Shown here: one piece after another, positions 18,369-25,156 of the stretch
Layout: each line of letters starts with the position of its first letter
Position numbering within the stretch: the stretch's first letter is position 1
From: Altererythrobacter sp.
Lineage (GTDB): Bacteria; Pseudomonadota; Alphaproteobacteria; Sphingomonadales; Sphingomonadaceae
NCBI GenBank assembly: GCA_031178065.1
Contig: JAPSJS010000033.1
Span: forward strand, 1-38,916
Direction of reading: 5' to 3'
DNA length: 38,916 nucleotides
Notes under the pieces: generated by a model
What the model was told of the DNA's origin: nothing
Databases searched by the model: none
Seen by the model: the letters and a program-made list of their open reading frames with translations, nothing else
Translations under genes and position numbers: made by a program

Positions 18369-18849
18369 GGTCTTTCCTCGCCAGCTCCACCAGCACCCGG
18401 TCCAGCGCCTGCAGGAACCGCGAGCGGTCCGCCTTGGCGAACGGTGCCGGCCCGCCGCCGATTCCATCCATCCCGGCGCGCAGGTCGGCCATGATCGCGC
18501 GGGTGGCGATGGCGGTGCCGATGCTGGCGGCGTCGAACGGCTTGCCGTTATGGGCGAGGACCCTCGCGCCCGCCCTCAGGCAGCGCTCGGCCAGCAGAAT
18601 GTCGCCCGTCACCACCACGCAGCGCGGGGCGGTGCGCGCCGCCTCGTCCGCGATCCAGTCGTCCGCCGCGTCGAACGCGTCCGACACCACCACGCGCCGG
18701 ACCAGCGGGCCCTGCGGCACGCGGAAGGGCGCGTTGCTGACCACCACGACCTGCGCCTTGAAGCGCGCGGCGACGCGGTAGATCTCCTCCTTCACCGGGC
18801 AGGCGTCGGCGTCGACGAGGATGGTGAGGGGCGTGCGGTCGCTGTCCAT
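18358..18849 (-). CDS. UPF0178 (YaiI/YqxD) family protein
   Basis: Soluble 163-residue protein of the YaiI/YqxD family, whose function is not established. The fold is PIN-like: ILVDADACPVKEEIYRVA at the N-terminus, then VVVSNAPFRVP, VVTGDILLAERCL in the middle and a C-terminal GGGPAPFAKADRSRFLQALD typical for the family. Conserved Asp residues at positions 12, 14 and in VTGD could bind a metal. It converges on arr with an 11-base overlap. Confidence 0.9.
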   Translation of the reverse strand: MDSDRTPLTILVDADACPVKEEIYRVAARFKAQVVVVSNAPFRVPQGPLVRRVVVSDAFDAADDWIADEAARTAPRCVVVTGDILLAERCLRAGARVLAHNGKPFDAASIGTAIATRAIMADLRAGMDGIGGGPAPFAKADRSRFLQALDRVLVELARKDLSR

Positions 18850-18975
18850 GGTCGGAAGGCGCTCTAGCGGCCCGGCCGCGCAAAGTCATTCGCCCGCGCC
18901 GCCCCCTCCGTCCGCCGCGCCGGCACTGGCCATTCCCCGCCGCCGCGCCCATAGGCGCCGCGAAAGGAGGCTCCG

Positions 18976-19158
18976 ATGGCCGATCTCTATCTCAAGGCGA
19001 TGCAGTCCGAGCGCAAGGCGCTGTGGGCGACCTGCCGGCTCAAGGGGCTGGCCAGGGACACCCCCGAACGCCGCCGGATCGCCGAACTCGACGAAGCGAT
19101 CGCGGCCCACGCCCGCAAGCAGGGACGCGAGAGCGGCGATCAGGGCGGCAAGGGGTGA
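18976..19158 (+). CDS. small hypothetical protein, charged
   Basis: A 60-residue protein, rich in Arg, Lys, Ala and Glu, probably mostly helical (LYLKAMQSERKALWATCRLK, then TPERRRIAELDEAIAAHARK). It has no signal peptide. The strong site AAAGGAGG seven bases before ATG supports translation. I cannot assign a family. It stands in a stretch of small genes and does not obviously share an operon. Confidence 0.6.
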   Translation: MADLYLKAMQSERKALWATCRLKGLARDTPERRRIAELDEAIAAHARKQGRESGDQGGKG

Positions 19159-19179
19159 CTCGAGGTGGCGGGCCGCGCG

Positions 19180-19314
19180 TCAGCCGTTCTTCATATTCTC
19201 CAGCCCCTTGATCCCGCCAGGCTTGAGGCTGGGATTGGAGGCGTTCTGCTTCGGTCCCTTGTCCGCCTTGGGTTTTCGGATTTCCTTGTTCGACTTGCGT
19301 TGGCCCTTGGCCAT
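19180..19314 (-). CDS. small basic conserved protein
   Basis: A 44-residue lysine-rich peptide beginning MAKGQRKSNKEIRKPKADK and ending GGIKGLENMKNG. Proteins of this form recur as short unannotated genes in sphingomonads and other alphaproteobacteria. The high charge and low hydrophobicity suggest a disordered protein that may bind nucleic acid, but this is inference. It converges on the preceding 60-residue gene, 21 bases away. Confidence 0.6.
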   Translation of the reverse strand: MAKGQRKSNKEIRKPKADKGPKQNASNPSLKPGGIKGLENMKNG

Positions 19315-19417
19315 GGTCTTTTCCAATCGGGGCGGCATGCCCCTGCGCGCGAGGATACGCCCTTTGCCGCAACACCTTGCATGAAATCGTCCGCCCCCCG
19401 GCGAAGAGCGCGCCCGC

Positions 19418-19810
19418 CTAGTCCTCGAACCGGGTTCCGCTCTCGCGGTCGCGCGCGTACTGCCTGGCGCCCGGGACCGGCGGCAACCAGGGCTCGCGGC
19501 GGATCGTCCAGCTTTCGTAGGTCGGGGTGAACTGCCCGGGCGCATCGAGGGTGCCGAGGTGGACTTCGATCTCGTCCTCGAAGCTGGCGAAGACGGAGGA
19601 GCCGCAGCGTTGGCAGAAGTGCCGCCCCTGCCAGTCGCGGGTCTCGCCCTCGATCGTCACCGCATCCTCGGGAAAGATCGCGGCGGCGAAGAACGGCGCG
19701 CCGTGATGGCGGCGGCAATCGAGGCAATGGCACAGGCCCACGCGGTAGGGGCGCCCGGTCGCCGCGAGCCGGACGTCGCCGCACAAGCAGCCGCCGGTAA
19801 ACTGGTCCAT
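19418..19810 (-). CDS. GFA (CENP-V/GFA) domain protein 1
   Basis: A 130-residue zinc-binding GFA-family protein. Cysteines lie at GGCLCGDVRL, LCHCLDCRRHHGAPF and HFCQRCGSSVF, the standard arrangement for two zinc ions. The first characterised member was described as glutathione-dependent formaldehyde-activating enzyme, a role now doubted, and the function of most paralogues is unknown. The start is supported by AAAGGAGAG. It is divergent from the first csp gene, and a second GFA gene lies on the other side of that csp gene. Confidence 0.9.
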   Translation of the reverse strand: MDQFTGGCLCGDVRLAATGRPYRVGLCHCLDCRRHHGAPFFAAAIFPEDAVTIEGETRDWQGRHFCQRCGSSVFASFEDEIEVHLGTLDAPGQFTPTYESWTIRREPWLPPVPGARQYARDRESGTRFED

Positions 19811-19842
19811 TTCGTCTCTCCTTTCGGGCCCGCCCCCAAATA

Positions 19843-19873
19843 ATTAGGTGATTCGGCAGCGTTGTGTTACAAG
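19843..19873 (+). promoter_or_regulatory. csp promoter 1
   Basis: ATTAGGTG at 19843 and TACAAG at 19868 match ATTAGGTG and TATAAG before the second csp gene with the same distance of 25 bases. The shared bases and equal spacing argue that this is the promoter, roughly TTAGGT with an 18-base spacer. The transcription start is inferred. Confidence 0.55.
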
Positions 19874-19879
19874 GCCCTT

Positions 19880-20042
19880 GCTGACGTCGAATTTTGCGAC
19901 GGACTTCGCTTTTTGACGACCGCCGCTTGCTCTAAGAGCCCCCGGCGCAAACCAGACGACGACTTCCTTTCATTTGACGATTTGACGCACGGCCCAACGG
20001 CAATTTCGCCGGCGGGCAACACGTTTCTTGAAAGGAAACATC
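19880..20042 (+). promoter_or_regulatory. long conserved csp leader 1
   Basis: About 160 bases between promoter and ATG are largely the same as the leader of the second csp gene, including a 38-base exact match (19943-19980) and an identical end GAAAGGAA before the start. It carries three TTTGACG copies (19912, 19973, 19981). Long structured leaders of cspA-type genes act as RNA thermosensors in other bacteria, so a similar role here is likely but inferred. Confidence 0.65.
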
Positions 20043-20255
20043 ATGGCCAAAGTTGGCACCGTAAAATTCTTCAACCTCGACAAGGGCTATGGCTTCATCC
20101 AGCCCGACGACGGCTCGGCCGACAGCTTCGTGCACATCACTGCCGTTCAGGCGGCCGGTATGCAGTCGCTCGATAAGGACCAGCGCCTCAACTACGACGT
20201 TGAGCATGGCCGTAACGGCAAGGAAAGCGCCATCAACCTCTCGCAGGCGGGCTAA
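20043..20255 (+). CDS. cold-shock domain protein 1
   Basis: A 70-residue CspA-type single-strand nucleic-acid-binding OB-fold protein. RNP1 and RNP2 are clear: DKGYGFIQPDD and DSFVHITAVQ. Such proteins melt RNA structure and assist translation at low temperature or in stationary phase. It is 86 percent or so identical by eye to a second copy at 23407. The site GAAAGGAAA precedes the ATG; an ATG five codons upstream is less likely because it lies inside the ribosome-binding site. It lies between two GFA genes on the opposite strand. Confidence 0.95.
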   Translation: MAKVGTVKFFNLDKGYGFIQPDDGSADSFVHITAVQAAGMQSLDKDQRLNYDVEHGRNGKESAINLSQAG

Positions 20256-20271
20256 CCCGCAGCGAGTGATA

Positions 20272-20297
20272 GCCCTCTCCCCTGGCGGGGGGAGGGC
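20272..20297 (+). terminator. hairpin of the CCCTCTCCCC repeat family, csp terminator
   Basis: Eleven-base arms (20272-20282 with 20287-20297, one G-T pair) and a TGGC loop stand 16 bases past the csp stop. The element resembles the palindrome at 38882-38905 and those at the window start. It has no T run directly after it, so its action as terminator is likely but not certain. Confidence 0.5.
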
Positions 20298-20391
20298 CAC
20301 CAGAGGGGGCCGTGGCACCAGCGCAAGCTGGCGCCGCCGGCCCCCTTTTTTGCGTGCCGGGGCCGGAAAGCTTCGCTGCCGGGCGGGCGGT

Positions 20392-20847
20392 TCAGCCGAT
20401 ATCGTATCCGCCTTCCTTGGCCTCGGCCATGACTTCGGCGCCGGTCTTCCGGGTGCCCTGGGCCGCGAGTTCGGCATAAGGCGGCATCTCGTCGACGAAG
20501 ATCTGCTCGTCGATCCCCCAGTCCGCGGGCAGCGCGAACAGCCCGGCGGTGAACGAGAACGTGCCGGCGGGGACGAAGCGATACCACAGGTTGCTGCCGC
20601 ATTCGGTGCAGCTCGCGCGCTCGGCCCATTCGGAGGAGCGGTAGCTGCGCACCGCGCCTTCGCCCTCCAGCGTGAAGTCGTCCTTCGTCACCCCGTGCAG
20701 CGAGAACAGCGGCCCGCCCGTCCATTGCCGGCACATGTCGCAGTGGCACACGTCGACGCCCGGCTTCGCGCGCTCGAGGCGGATGGTCACGGCGCCGCAC
20801 AGGCACTGGCCCTTGAGCGGCGGGTCGAGGGAAACGGGATCGGCCAT
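20392..20847 (-). CDS. GFA (CENP-V/GFA) domain protein 2
   Basis: A 151-residue GFA-family protein with zinc cysteines in GQCLCGAVTIRL, VCHCDMCRQWTGGP and ASCTECGSNLWYRF. It is longer than the first GFA protein and distinct in sequence (PLFSLHGVTKDDF, PADWGIDEQIFVDEMPPYAE), so the two are paralogues, not a recent copy. Function unknown, as in most of the family. AGAAGGAG precedes its start. It is divergent from a small helix-turn-helix gene. Confidence 0.9.
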   Translation of the reverse strand: MADPVSLDPPLKGQCLCGAVTIRLERAKPGVDVCHCDMCRQWTGGPLFSLHGVTKDDFTLEGEGAVRSYRSSEWAERASCTECGSNLWYRFVPAGTFSFTAGLFALPADWGIDEQIFVDEMPPYAELAAQGTRKTGAEVMAEAKEGGYDIG

Positions 20848-20937
20848 CGGTCACTCCTTCTGCGGATCGGGATAGCGCGGGCGCGCGGGCCGAAAAAGAC
20901 TTTCCTACATGCCGGCACTTGTGCCTTAGAATACCCG

Positions 20938-21252
20938 ATGACGCACGATTCGATCCCTCCGTCCGCCGCCGCTGCGCCCCGCGCCGGCTCTCGCGCCGCT
21001 TCCCGTTCGGGCCGCCGCGCCAATTCCGACTACCGCTGGACCCCGCGCAAGGCGATCGCCTTCCTCGACCTGCTTGCCGCCGGCGAGAGCGTCGCCGCCG
21101 CCGCGCGCATGGTCGGGATGAGCCGCCAGTCCGCCTACCGCCTGCGCGCTCGGGCCGGCGACCGCTTCGCGCAAGGCTGGGAGCTCGCCCAGCGCGCCGG
21201 CCACGTGCGGCGGGCGGTGGCGCGGGAGCGGCTCGGGGACGGCGCAAGGTGA
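20938..21252 (+). CDS. small helix-turn-helix protein
   Basis: A 104-residue basic protein. Residues about 30-80 hold a helix-turn-helix, WTPRKAIAFLDLLAAGESVA followed by AARMVGMSRQSAYRLRARAG, similar to Hin/transposase-type and Sigma-like DNA-binding helices. The first 28 residues are rich in Ala, Ser and Arg and probably disordered. No clear ribosome-binding site was found, so the start is less sure. Its stop overlaps the first of three GCAAGGTGACA repeats, which could be a target of the protein itself; this is speculative. Confidence 0.6.
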   Translation: MTHDSIPPSAAAAPRAGSRAASRSGRRANSDYRWTPRKAIAFLDLLAAGESVAAAARMVGMSRQSAYRLRARAGDRFAQGWELAQRAGHVRRAVARERLGDGAR

Positions 21253-21297
21253 CAGGCCGGCGGGGCGCAAGGTGACAGGTTTCGCCGCAAGGTGACA
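21244..21297 (+). repeat. three direct repeats GCAAGGTGACA
   Basis: The eleven-base unit occurs at 21244, 21267 and 21287, with steps of 23 and 20 bases, right after the helix-turn-helix gene and about 100 bases before the next start. Two or so turns of DNA separate the copies, as expected for iterated protein-binding sites. No function is known. Confidence 0.5.
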
Positions 21298-21398
21298 CTG
21301 AACCCTGGAACCGTGTCGCATCTGTCAACACCCCCATCGCCTTGCCGCCGGAACGCCCCGCCCGCCGCGCGGGTTGGGAGGGGCGAGAGGAGACCGCC

Positions 21399-21719
21399 AT
21401 GTTCGTCGCCGCCTACTGGTGGAAGGTCCATCCGGGGAAGGAAGAGCAGTTCCGCGCCGCCTGGCGCCGCGGGACCGAGCTCATCACCGAGAAGTACGGC
21501 TCCCTCGGCTCGCGCCTCCACTGGGACGAGCGGGAGCACCGCTTCGTCGGCGTCGCCGAATGGCCCGACCGCGCGACCTGGCAGGCGGCCTACGATGCGA
21601 AGATGGTCTACGACGATCCCGCAACCCGCGCCGCCTTCGTCGACGCCATCGCCGACACCGCGGACGAGCCGCTGCTGCTGATGGAGGTCACCGACGACCT
21701 GCTGGAGCGCGGTTCCTAA
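21399..21719 (+). CDS. antibiotic biosynthesis monooxygenase (ABM) domain protein
   Basis: A 106-residue protein with the ferredoxin-like dimeric alpha-beta barrel of ABM proteins: AYWWKVHPGKEEQFRAAWRR forms the first strand and helix, then SRLHWDEREHRFVGVAEWPD the next strands. Family members include heme-degrading and quinone-forming monooxygenases and many of unknown role, so a reaction cannot be named. GAGAGGAGA precedes the ATG. It is followed by a DUF4142 lipoprotein gene with its own ribosome-binding site. Confidence 0.75.
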   Translation: MFVAAYWWKVHPGKEEQFRAAWRRGTELITEKYGSLGSRLHWDEREHRFVGVAEWPDRATWQAAYDAKMVYDDPATRAAFVDAIADTADEPLLLMEVTDDLLERGS

Positions 21720-21821
21720 CGCAGGTTAAAACCTTGCTGTAGGATGAAAAATTCCTCTTTTCGGGCGGAACATCCCCCGGTGCTCCGGATTGATCCCCGA
21801 CTCTGGAGAAGGAGGATCGAG

Positions 21822-22412
21822 ATGAAGACACACACTGCATTCCTCGCGCTCGCCGGCGCGCTTACCCTGACCGCCTGCGGCGATGCCGCCGACGAGACGA
21901 CGACCGACCCCAACGCCGACATGGCCGTGAACGACACCGCCAACACCGACGCCGCGACCCCGCCCGCCGGCCAGGCCGCCATGCCCGCCAGCCCGCAGGA
22001 GTTCGTCGACATGGCCGCGGCCAGCGACATGTTCGAGATCGAGTCCGCCAGGCTGGCCCAGGAGATGGGCTCCTCGCAGACGGTCAAGGACTTCGCGGCG
22101 ATGATGATCGAGGATCACACGACCTCGAGCAACAACCTGAAGTCCGCCGCGGCCGAGGCGGAGCCGGCGCTGAACGTCGCGCCCAAGCTCACCGCGGACC
22201 AGCAGGCCCAGCTCGACGAGCTGCGCCAGGCCGGGGATCAGTTCGACGCGGTCTACAAGCAGCAGCAAGTCGCCGCGCACGAGAAGGCGCTGGCGTTGCT
22301 GCAGGGCTACGCCAACAGCGGCGGGCCGGAAGCGCTCACCAGCTTTGCGGGCGAGACGGCCACGGTGGTCGAGGGGCACCTCGATCACGCGCGCGGCCTC
22401 TCGGCCGGCTAG
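21822..22412 (+). CDS. DUF4142 lipoprotein
   Basis: A 196-residue lipoprotein. The signal ends in LTLTACGD, a lipobox with Cys19. A Thr/Asp/Ala-rich linker runs to about residue 55, then the DUF4142 four-helix ferritin-like domain follows (PQEFVDMAAASDMFEIESAR, later KDFAAMMIEDHTTSSNNLK and AHEKALALLQGYANSG). DUF4142 proteins are secreted, common in proteobacteria, and of unknown function. Site GAGAAGGAGG fixes the start. Its TAG stop overlaps that of the convergent DUF2061 gene through CTAG. Confidence 0.88.
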   Translation: MKTHTAFLALAGALTLTACGDAADETTTDPNADMAVNDTANTDAATPPAGQAAMPASPQEFVDMAAASDMFEIESARLAQEMGSSQTVKDFAAMMIEDHTTSSNNLKSAAAEAEPALNVAPKLTADQQAQLDELRQAGDQFDAVYKQQQVAAHEKALALLQGYANSGGPEALTSFAGETATVVEGHLDHARGLSAG

Positions 22413-22645
22413 GCCGCACCTGCTTCGTGGCGGTGGAGCACGGCGTCGAGCACGCTCGCGCCGCCGCTCCCCGCCCGGTTCCAGGCGCGCTCGTGGAAGA
22501 AGAACACGACCGCGTTCACCAGCGGCTCGACCAGCGCGATCCCGCCCGCCAGCGCGAGCGAGCCGGTGAACAGATAGGCCACCGTGAAGCCCACCCCGAG
22601 ATGGAGGGCGAGGAAGCTCAGGGTCTTGGTCAGATCGCGGGACAT
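22409..22645 (-). CDS. DUF2061 membrane protein
   Basis: A 78-residue protein with two membrane helices (SFLALHLGVGFTVAYLFTGS and LAGGIALVEPLVNAVVFFFH), then HERAWNR at the membrane face, the pattern of DUF2061. Members are small inner-membrane proteins of unknown function. I start at MSRDLTKTLSF because homologues do; extra upstream codons look foreign. It is divergent from a DUF6491 lipoprotein gene, with a palindrome in the space between. Confidence 0.8.
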   Translation of the reverse strand: MSRDLTKTLSFLALHLGVGFTVAYLFTGSLALAGGIALVEPLVNAVVFFFHERAWNRAGSGGASVLDAVLHRHEAGAA

Positions 22646-22669
22646 GAAGGGGGAGGTAAGGCTGGCGGC

Positions 22670-22692
22670 CGATTGATTGAAGCGATCAATCG
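22670..22692. promoter_or_regulatory. palindromic operator candidate CGATTGAT-N7-ATCAATCG
   Basis: Perfect eight-base arms separated by seven bases lie in the divergent space between the DUF2061 and DUF6491 genes. The low GC of the arms stands out in this genome. The size fits a dimeric regulator site. The regulator cannot be named. Confidence 0.4.
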
Positions 22693-22793
22693 TGCATAGA
22701 GTAATCGAGCAGACGCGCGATAACCGCGCCCGATCAAGGTGCGGCGGGGACGGCACCGTCTACCAAGTGCATCTGTCGGAGAAGGAGGCGCCT

Positions 22794-23210
22794 GTGATTA
22801 AGCCCTTTTCAGCCCTGATCGCCCTGTCCGCAGCGCTCGCCGCCTGCGCCCCGGTGGACGACACTGCGCCCGGCGCATCCACCGCCGCCGCATCCGAAGG
22901 CCGCGAGTGCTTCTTCGCCCGCTCGGTCACCGGCTACCGCGACGCCCCCGATGCGGAGAACGGGGCGGAGCAGATCTACGTCGACGTCGGCGCGCGCGAC
23001 ACCTACCTGTTCGAAACCTTCGGCGGCTGTCCGGATCTCGACTTCTCCTGGCGCATCGGGCTGCGCGACCGCGGGATCGGGCAGATCTGCCGAGGGATCA
23101 ACGTCGATCTCGTCATCCCCGACCCGACCTTCGGCCCCCGCACCTGTCCCGTGCGGATGATCCGCAAGGTCGCCGACGGCGAAGAGGGGAGCCGGAGGGC
23201 CCGCGATTAG
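22794..23210 (+). CDS. DUF6491 lipoprotein
   Basis: A 138-residue lipoprotein with a GTG start set by GGAGG five bases upstream. The lipobox is ALAACAP. The mature part has the DUF6491 pattern: RECFFARSVTGYRDA, then YVDVGARDTYLFETFGGCPD, ending in PRTCPVRMIRKV, with four conserved Cys that may form disulphides in the periplasm. Function unknown. Its stop codon overlaps the promoter box of the second csp gene (ATTAGGTG begins at 23206). Confidence 0.8.
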   Translation: MIKPFSALIALSAALAACAPVDDTAPGASTAAASEGRECFFARSVTGYRDAPDAENGAEQIYVDVGARDTYLFETFGGCPDLDFSWRIGLRDRGIGQICRGINVDLVIPDPTFGPRTCPVRMIRKVADGEEGSRRARD

Positions 23211-23236
23211 GTGTTTGGGCCGGGCCGTGCTATAAG
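23206..23236 (+). promoter_or_regulatory. csp promoter 2
   Basis: ATTAGGTG at 23206 overlaps the stop of the DUF6491 gene and TATAAG starts 25 bases on, at 23231, as before the first csp gene. The shared sequence and spacing support promoter function. Confidence 0.6.
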
Positions 23237-23242
23237 GACGCC

Positions 23243-23406
23243 GCTGACGTCGAAAATTGCGACGGACTTCGGCTTTTGACGACCGCCGCTTGCCCTTGAG
23301 GCCCCGGCGCAAACCAGACGACGACTTCCTTTCATTTGACGACCCGACGCACGACCCCAACGGCACCTTAGCCCGCGGACAACATCGTTCTTTGAAAGGA
23401 ACACTC
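23243..23406 (+). promoter_or_regulatory. long conserved csp leader 2
   Basis: This leader matches that of the first csp gene over nearly its whole length: GCTGACGTCGAA at the 5' end, GCGACGGACTTCG, a 38-base exact match at 23305-23342 and TTTGAAAGGAA just before ATG. TTTGACG occurs at 23275 and 23335, with the third copy changed to CCCGACG. It probably forms a temperature-sensitive RNA structure. Confidence 0.65.
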
Positions 23407-23619
23407 ATGGCCAAGACTGGCACCGTAAAATTCTTCAACACCGACAAGGGCTACGGTTTCATCCAGCCCGACGACGGTTCGGGCGACAGCTTCGTGCACA
23501 TCTCCGCCGTGCAGGCGGCGGGCATGCAGACGCTCGATAAGGACCAGCGCCTCAACTACGAGCTCGAGCGCGGTCGCAACGGCAAGGAAAGCGCGATCAA
23601 CCTTTCCGCCGCCGATTGA
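23407..23619 (+). CDS. cold-shock domain protein 2
   Basis: A 70-residue CspA-type protein with RNP1 KGYGFIQPDDG and RNP2 DSFVHISAV. It differs from the first copy at about ten positions, mostly conservative (TVKFFNTDKG for TVKFFNLDKG, LNYELERGRNG for LNYDVEHGRNG). It probably binds RNA and helps translation in the cold. GAAAGGAA lies before the ATG. A strong hairpin follows. Confidence 0.95.
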   Translation: MAKTGTVKFFNTDKGYGFIQPDDGSGDSFVHISAVQAAGMQTLDKDQRLNYELERGRNGKESAINLSAAD

Positions 23620-23626
23620 TCCGTTC

Positions 23627-23658
23627 GCCGGGCGCGCCCTCTTTGCGGCGCGCCCGGC
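23627..23658 (+). terminator. csp 2 hairpin terminator
   Basis: A perfect twelve-base stem GCCGGGCGCGCC with its complement, loop of eight bases, starts eight bases after the csp stop. There is no clear T run behind it, so termination is likely but may depend on Rho. Confidence 0.6.
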
Positions 23659-23695
23659 GGCATCGCCTCATTTCCTTCAACCGGGTGGACCGCCG

Positions 23696-23920
23696 ATGAG
23701 CCAGACGTTCGAATTCTACGACGCACGCGCGAATGAATCCGCCGCCGAGGCCAAGGTCGCGGTGCTCGAGAACGTGCGCGAACGCGCTCGCCGCTCCGAA
23801 GCCACCTGGCGCTCACTCGCGAATCAGGCCCGGGCGGTGGCCGAAGAGCGCGCCAAGGTCGAGCAGCAGAAAGCCGCCCGCCGCGAGCAAGAGGCGCTCG
23901 ACGTCGCGCCCGAGTTCTAG
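23696..23920 (+). CDS. small coiled-coil hypothetical protein
   Basis: A 74-residue protein, almost all helical and highly charged (RANESAAEAKVAVLENVRER, then NQARAVAEERAKVEQQKAAR). The heptad-like spacing of Ala, Val and Leu suggests a coiled coil. It has no signal peptide. Similar short proteins are found in sphingomonads; no function is known to me. GGGTGGA at the usual distance is a modest ribosome-binding site. Confidence 0.6.
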   Translation: MSQTFEFYDARANESAAEAKVAVLENVRERARRSEATWRSLANQARAVAEERAKVEQQKAARREQEALDVAPEF

Positions 23921-23957
23921 TCGCTTCCCCACTCCTCGATCTGGCGCCGCGGCCCGT

Positions 23958-24335
23958 CTACGAGGACCAGCGTGCCGCCTCGATGCGCAGTTCCGGCGCA
24001 TCTTCCACCGGCTCCCACCCTCGTGCGGCGATCACATCGTTGCTCTCGTGCGCTTCGCGGCCATCGGCGAGCGACCAGGTGACGTGGTAAGTCCCGCCGG
24101 TCGGACGGTCGGTCGTCCCCGCCAGTTGCACCACCATCGCCTCGACACCGGCGTCGTCATCCGCCCGGCCGACGATCCTCGCGCGATCGGTATCGGGAAG
24201 GGGAGGCGCGCCCTCCGCACGGCCGAAGGTGATGTGGTCGGCGATGGTTTCCGCATAGCGCGGCGGAAAGCGCGCGAGCAGGTCGGCCCGGTCGGACCGG
24301 TCGAGCTTCCAGCCGAGCCAGGTTTCCTGCGCCAC
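23958..24335 (-). CDS. possible 2H phosphoesterase-like protein
   Basis: A 125-residue protein starting at GTG, with GGAGGGAG just upstream. Two HxT motifs stand 50 residues apart: ADHITFG (His34, Thr36) and YHVTWSL (His84, Thr86). This is the hallmark of the 2H phosphoesterase superfamily, which cleaves 2',3'-cyclic or 2'-5' phosphodiester bonds in RNA and nucleotides. The strand pattern between (EAMVVQLAGT) agrees. The rest has no named family that I recognise. The gene follows a DUF3175 gene by 11 bases, so they are co-transcribed. The call rests on motif spacing only. Confidence 0.55.
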   Translation of the reverse strand: MAQETWLGWKLDRSDRADLLARFPPRYAETIADHITFGRAEGAPPLPDTDRARIVGRADDDAGVEAMVVQLAGTTDRPTGGTYHVTWSLADGREAHESNDVIAARGWEPVEDAPELRIEAARWSS

Positions 24336-24346
24336 GCTCCCTCCGT

Positions 24347-24631
24347 TCAACCGTCTTCCGGTTCGCGCCCGAACAGCTTGCGCAGCTCGTCCTTCGCATC
24401 CTCGAGCACTTGCTTCTGTTTCGCGTCGAGCCCCTTGCCGGCGCGGTTGATGTAGAACGTCAGCATCGACATCGCCGAAGCGTAGGGGTCGGCCTTGCGC
24501 AGCTTGCTCCGCTCTGCCGAGCGCTTGAGCGATTTCGCGACCTCCTTCGGATCGCCCTTTGTGAAGACGCCTTCCTCCAGATCGAGCGCATCCGAATGCT
24601 CGGTAACGTCCTGCGACCATCTCTCCGCCAT
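24347..24631 (-). CDS. DUF3175 family protein
   Basis: A 94-residue soluble helical protein matching DUF3175: WSQDVTEHSDALDLEEGVFT at the N-terminus, then SLKRSAERSKLRKADPYASA and SMLTFYINRAGKGLDAKQKQ. The family is widespread in alphaproteobacteria and has no known function. AGGAGAA precedes the start. It is the first gene of a pair with the 2H-like protein. Confidence 0.9.
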   Translation of the reverse strand: MAERWSQDVTEHSDALDLEEGVFTKGDPKEVAKSLKRSAERSKLRKADPYASAMSMLTFYINRAGKGLDAKQKQVLEDAKDELRKLFGREPEDG

Positions 24632-24694
24632 CGGCGTTCTCCTGCCGCCGGTCCGGGGCGGGTGCGAAAGCCGCGCCCCGGGCCTCGATAGAGC

Positions 24695-25156
24695 CTACTG
24701 CACCGGCGTAGTCGCCGCACCGGTCGCGGCAGTGCCGGGCTGCCCCATGTCGGCATCGGGCAGGTCGGCGAGCTGAGCTGCCGTCATGGTCGTCGCAAGG
24801 TCGACATCGTCGCCCGTGGTCTTGGGTGTCAGGCCGTCGATCGGCACCACGACAAAACGGTCCGGATTGCTGTCCTCGATCTCGACCAGAAGACCCTCGA
24901 CTGCGCCCGCCGAATCGCGGCGCACCTGCTCGACGTCGCCCAGATCGGTGCCATCGGCGGTAACGAGGTCGGCTTCGAGCAGTTGCGCTTCGGTGAGGCC
25001 GAGCGCCGCCACCGCGTTGCCGGCGGCAACCGCGCTGGCTTCGGCCTGCTGTTCGACCTGATCCTCCACCTGGTCGGCCTCGCGCTCGGCCTGCGAATCG
25101 CAGGCGGCAAGCGCCGCAAGGGCGAGCGGGAGCGCGGCGTATGCGGCAAGCTTCAT
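24695..25156 (-). CDS. PRC-barrel-like lipoprotein
   Basis: A 153-residue lipoprotein (lipobox ALAACDS, Cys19). An acidic helical stretch (EREADQVEDQVEQQAEAS) is followed at about 55-115 by a PRC-barrel-like domain with LVTADGTDLGDVEQVRRDSA and DRFVVVPIDGLTP. PRC-barrel domains mediate protein contacts in photosynthetic and RNA-processing proteins; in secreted stress proteins their role is unknown. AGAGGGA lies before the Met that opens the signal peptide. It is divergent from a COG3650 lipoprotein gene. Confidence 0.75.
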   Translation of the reverse strand: MKLAAYAALPLALAALAACDSQAEREADQVEDQVEQQAEASAVAAGNAVAALGLTEAQLLEADLVTADGTDLGDVEQVRRDSAGAVEGLLVEIEDSNPDRFVVVPIDGLTPKTTGDDVDLATTMTAAQLADLPDADMGQPGTAATGAATTPVQ

